16,070 nucleotides of DNA from Candidatus Rokuibacteriota bacterium (lineage in GTDB: Bacteria; Methylomirabilota; Methylomirabilia; Rokubacteriales; CSP1-6), in NCBI GenBank assembly GCA_003221595.1, contig QHSM01000468.1, positions 1 to 16,070 of the forward strand, in the 5' to 3' direction. Shown one piece after another: positions 15,049-16,070 of the stretch. The position numbers and the translations under genes are program-made. Every line of letters starts with the position of its first letter. Within the stretch, counting starts at the first letter, position 1. The notes beneath the pieces were generated by a model. It had not been told where the DNA came from, did no database searches, and saw nothing but the letters and a program-made list of their open reading frames with translations.

Positions 15049-16070
15049 GGCACGGGCTGCCATTCGAGCTGCTCCTCGGCTTCCGGTATCTCCGATCGCG
15101 CGGGCAGCGGACGAATCTCTCGCTGTTCGTCTGGATCGGTCTGGGGGGCGTCTTCCTCGGCGTGGCGGCGCTCATCGTGGTGCTGGCCGTGATGACCGGC
15201 TTCCAGGACGGGATCCGTGACCGGATCATCGCCGGAAGCCCCCACCTGCTGATCTTCCAGAGCGGAGGCCAGGGGCTCGAGGAGGCCGAGCGCGTCGCCG
15301 GCCGGGTCCAGGCGATCCGGGGCGTTCTTTCGGCCACGCCGTTCGTGCACCAGCAGGCGCTCTTCACGACGGCCGGCGGCGGCGCGCGCGGGGGCCTGAT
15401 CCGCGGCGTCGACCTCACGACCCCGGCGGTCCGGAAGGACGTCCAGTCACAGCTGCGCCAGGGCAGTCTCGAGCCGCTCGCGGACGGCCAACCGGCGATC
15501 CTGCTCGGCCGTGAGATGGCGCGCACGCTCGGCGTATTCACCGGTGATCCGGTGACGGTAATCTCGCCGGAAGGAGCGGTGACGGCCGTCGGCATGGTGC
15601 CGAAGATGCGCCGCTACACCGTCACGGGGACGATCGAGATCGGCATGCACGAGTACGACAGCTCGATCGCCTACCTGAGCTTGCCGGCCGCCAAGGAGTT
15701 CGCTGGGCTGGCCGGCGTTTCCGGAATCGAGGTCAAGCTCACGGATCCGTTCGACGCCCGCCTCGTCGGCCGGGTGGTGGCCGAGACGCTGGGCCCCCGC
15801 TTCTGGGTCCGGGACTGGATGGAGATGAACCGGAGCCTCTTCGCGGCCCTCCAGCTCGAGAAGCTCGCCCTCTTCGTGGTCGTGACGATCATCGTGCTCG
15901 TCGCGGCGTTCGCGATCATCGGCCACCTGGTTCTGCTCGTCGCCGAGAAGCGCAAGGAGATCGGGATCCTCAAGGCGGTCGGCGCCTCGGCGCGGTCGAT
16001 CACCCTGGTGTTCTTCGCAGTCGGCATGACCATCGGCGTCACCGGCACTGCGGCGGGCGCCGCGGTCGGC
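15045..16070 (+). CDS. lolC: LolC/LolE-type lipoprotein-releasing ABC permease, 3' end outside window
   Basis: This is the membrane subunit of the LolCDE transporter, which extracts mature lipoproteins from the inner membrane for delivery to LolA. The first 342 codons are present and open to the window edge; the family is about 400-420 residues, so roughly the last transmembrane segments are missing. Residues 1-24 are a cytoplasmic amphipathic start (FELLLGFRYLRSR). TM1 spans about 25-50 and runs into AVMTGFQDGIRDRI, a family hallmark. A periplasmic domain of about 220 residues follows. TM2 begins near 272 (ALFVVVTIIVLVAAFAII), followed by the FtsX-like cytoplasmic loop EKRKEIGILKAVGAS and the start of TM3. 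A GAGGAG at 15034-15039 lies five bases before ATG 15045, which overlaps the lysS stop (ATGA). LolC and LolE cannot be told apart here. A lolD ATPase gene would be expected just downstream. Confidence 0.92.
   Translation, partial: MRHGLPFELLLGFRYLRSRGQRTNLSLFVWIGLGGVFLGVAALIVVLAVMTGFQDGIRDRIIAGSPHLLIFQSGGQGLEEAERVAGRVQAIRGVLSATPFVHQQALFTTAGGGARGGLIRGVDLTTPAVRKDVQSQLRQGSLEPLADGQPAILLGREMARTLGVFTGDPVTVISPEGAVTAVGMVPKMRRYTVTGTIEIGMHEYDSSIAYLSLPAAKEFAGLAGVSGIEVKLTDPFDARLVGRVVAETLGPRFWVRDWMEMNRSLFAALQLEKLALFVVVTIIVLVAAFAIIGHLVLLVAEKRKEIGILKAVGASARSITLVFFAVGMTIGVTGTAAGAAVG

Noticed and set aside
13420..15063. 547-codon open frame on the - strand opposite lysS
   Set aside because: It covers lysS and the end of prfB exactly antisense, with no motifs. 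Long antisense frames are expected at this GC content.

Overview
This window reads as ordinary bacterial chromosome: thirteen genes, all on the + strand, packed almost end to end, with no mobile element, CRISPR array, tRNA or rRNA that I can support. The DNA is very GC-rich. The apolipoprotein N-acyltransferase (Lnt) and the LolC/E-type permease indicate a Gram-negative cell with an outer membrane. A high-GC uncultured lineage such as Rokubacteria/Methylomirabilota, or a deltaproteobacterial relative, would fit. That placement is a guess from base composition and gene content, not from a marker comparison.

Layout: the window opens inside the 3' end of secA (1-759). A plausible rho-independent terminator follows (about 785-820), and then smc begins (854-4423). 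From smc to the right edge no gap between genes exceeds 13 bp, and most junctions are start/stop overlaps. The order is smc; a RodZ-like HTH/membrane protein; ftsY; ribD-ribE-ribBA-ribH (riboflavin); nusB; a metallophosphoesterase; lnt; prfB (with the classic +1 frameshift site); lysS; and a lolC/E-type permease cut off by the window end. The only non-coding stretch of note is 760-853.

How the genes work together: SecA and FtsY serve the Sec and SRP export routes. Lnt and LolC/E act on lipoproteins after export. SMC and the RodZ-like protein belong to chromosome organisation and cell shape. The four rib genes supply every riboflavin pathway enzyme from GTP and ribulose 5-phosphate except the pathway phosphatase. 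NusB, RF2 and LysS serve transcription and translation. The block is probably one long transcriptional unit, or a few nested ones, with extensive translational coupling.

Points worth a second look are about gene boundaries rather than a new system. The RodZ-like reading frame overlaps the smc 3' end and has no ATG/GTG/TTG start that keeps its conserved N-terminus. lnt seems to start at CTG within a CTGA overlap. ribH carries an unusual tail of about 43 residues. smc may be leaderless. The metallophosphoesterase sits close to a rib cluster that lacks its phosphatase. I did not find a convincing previously undescribed system here.
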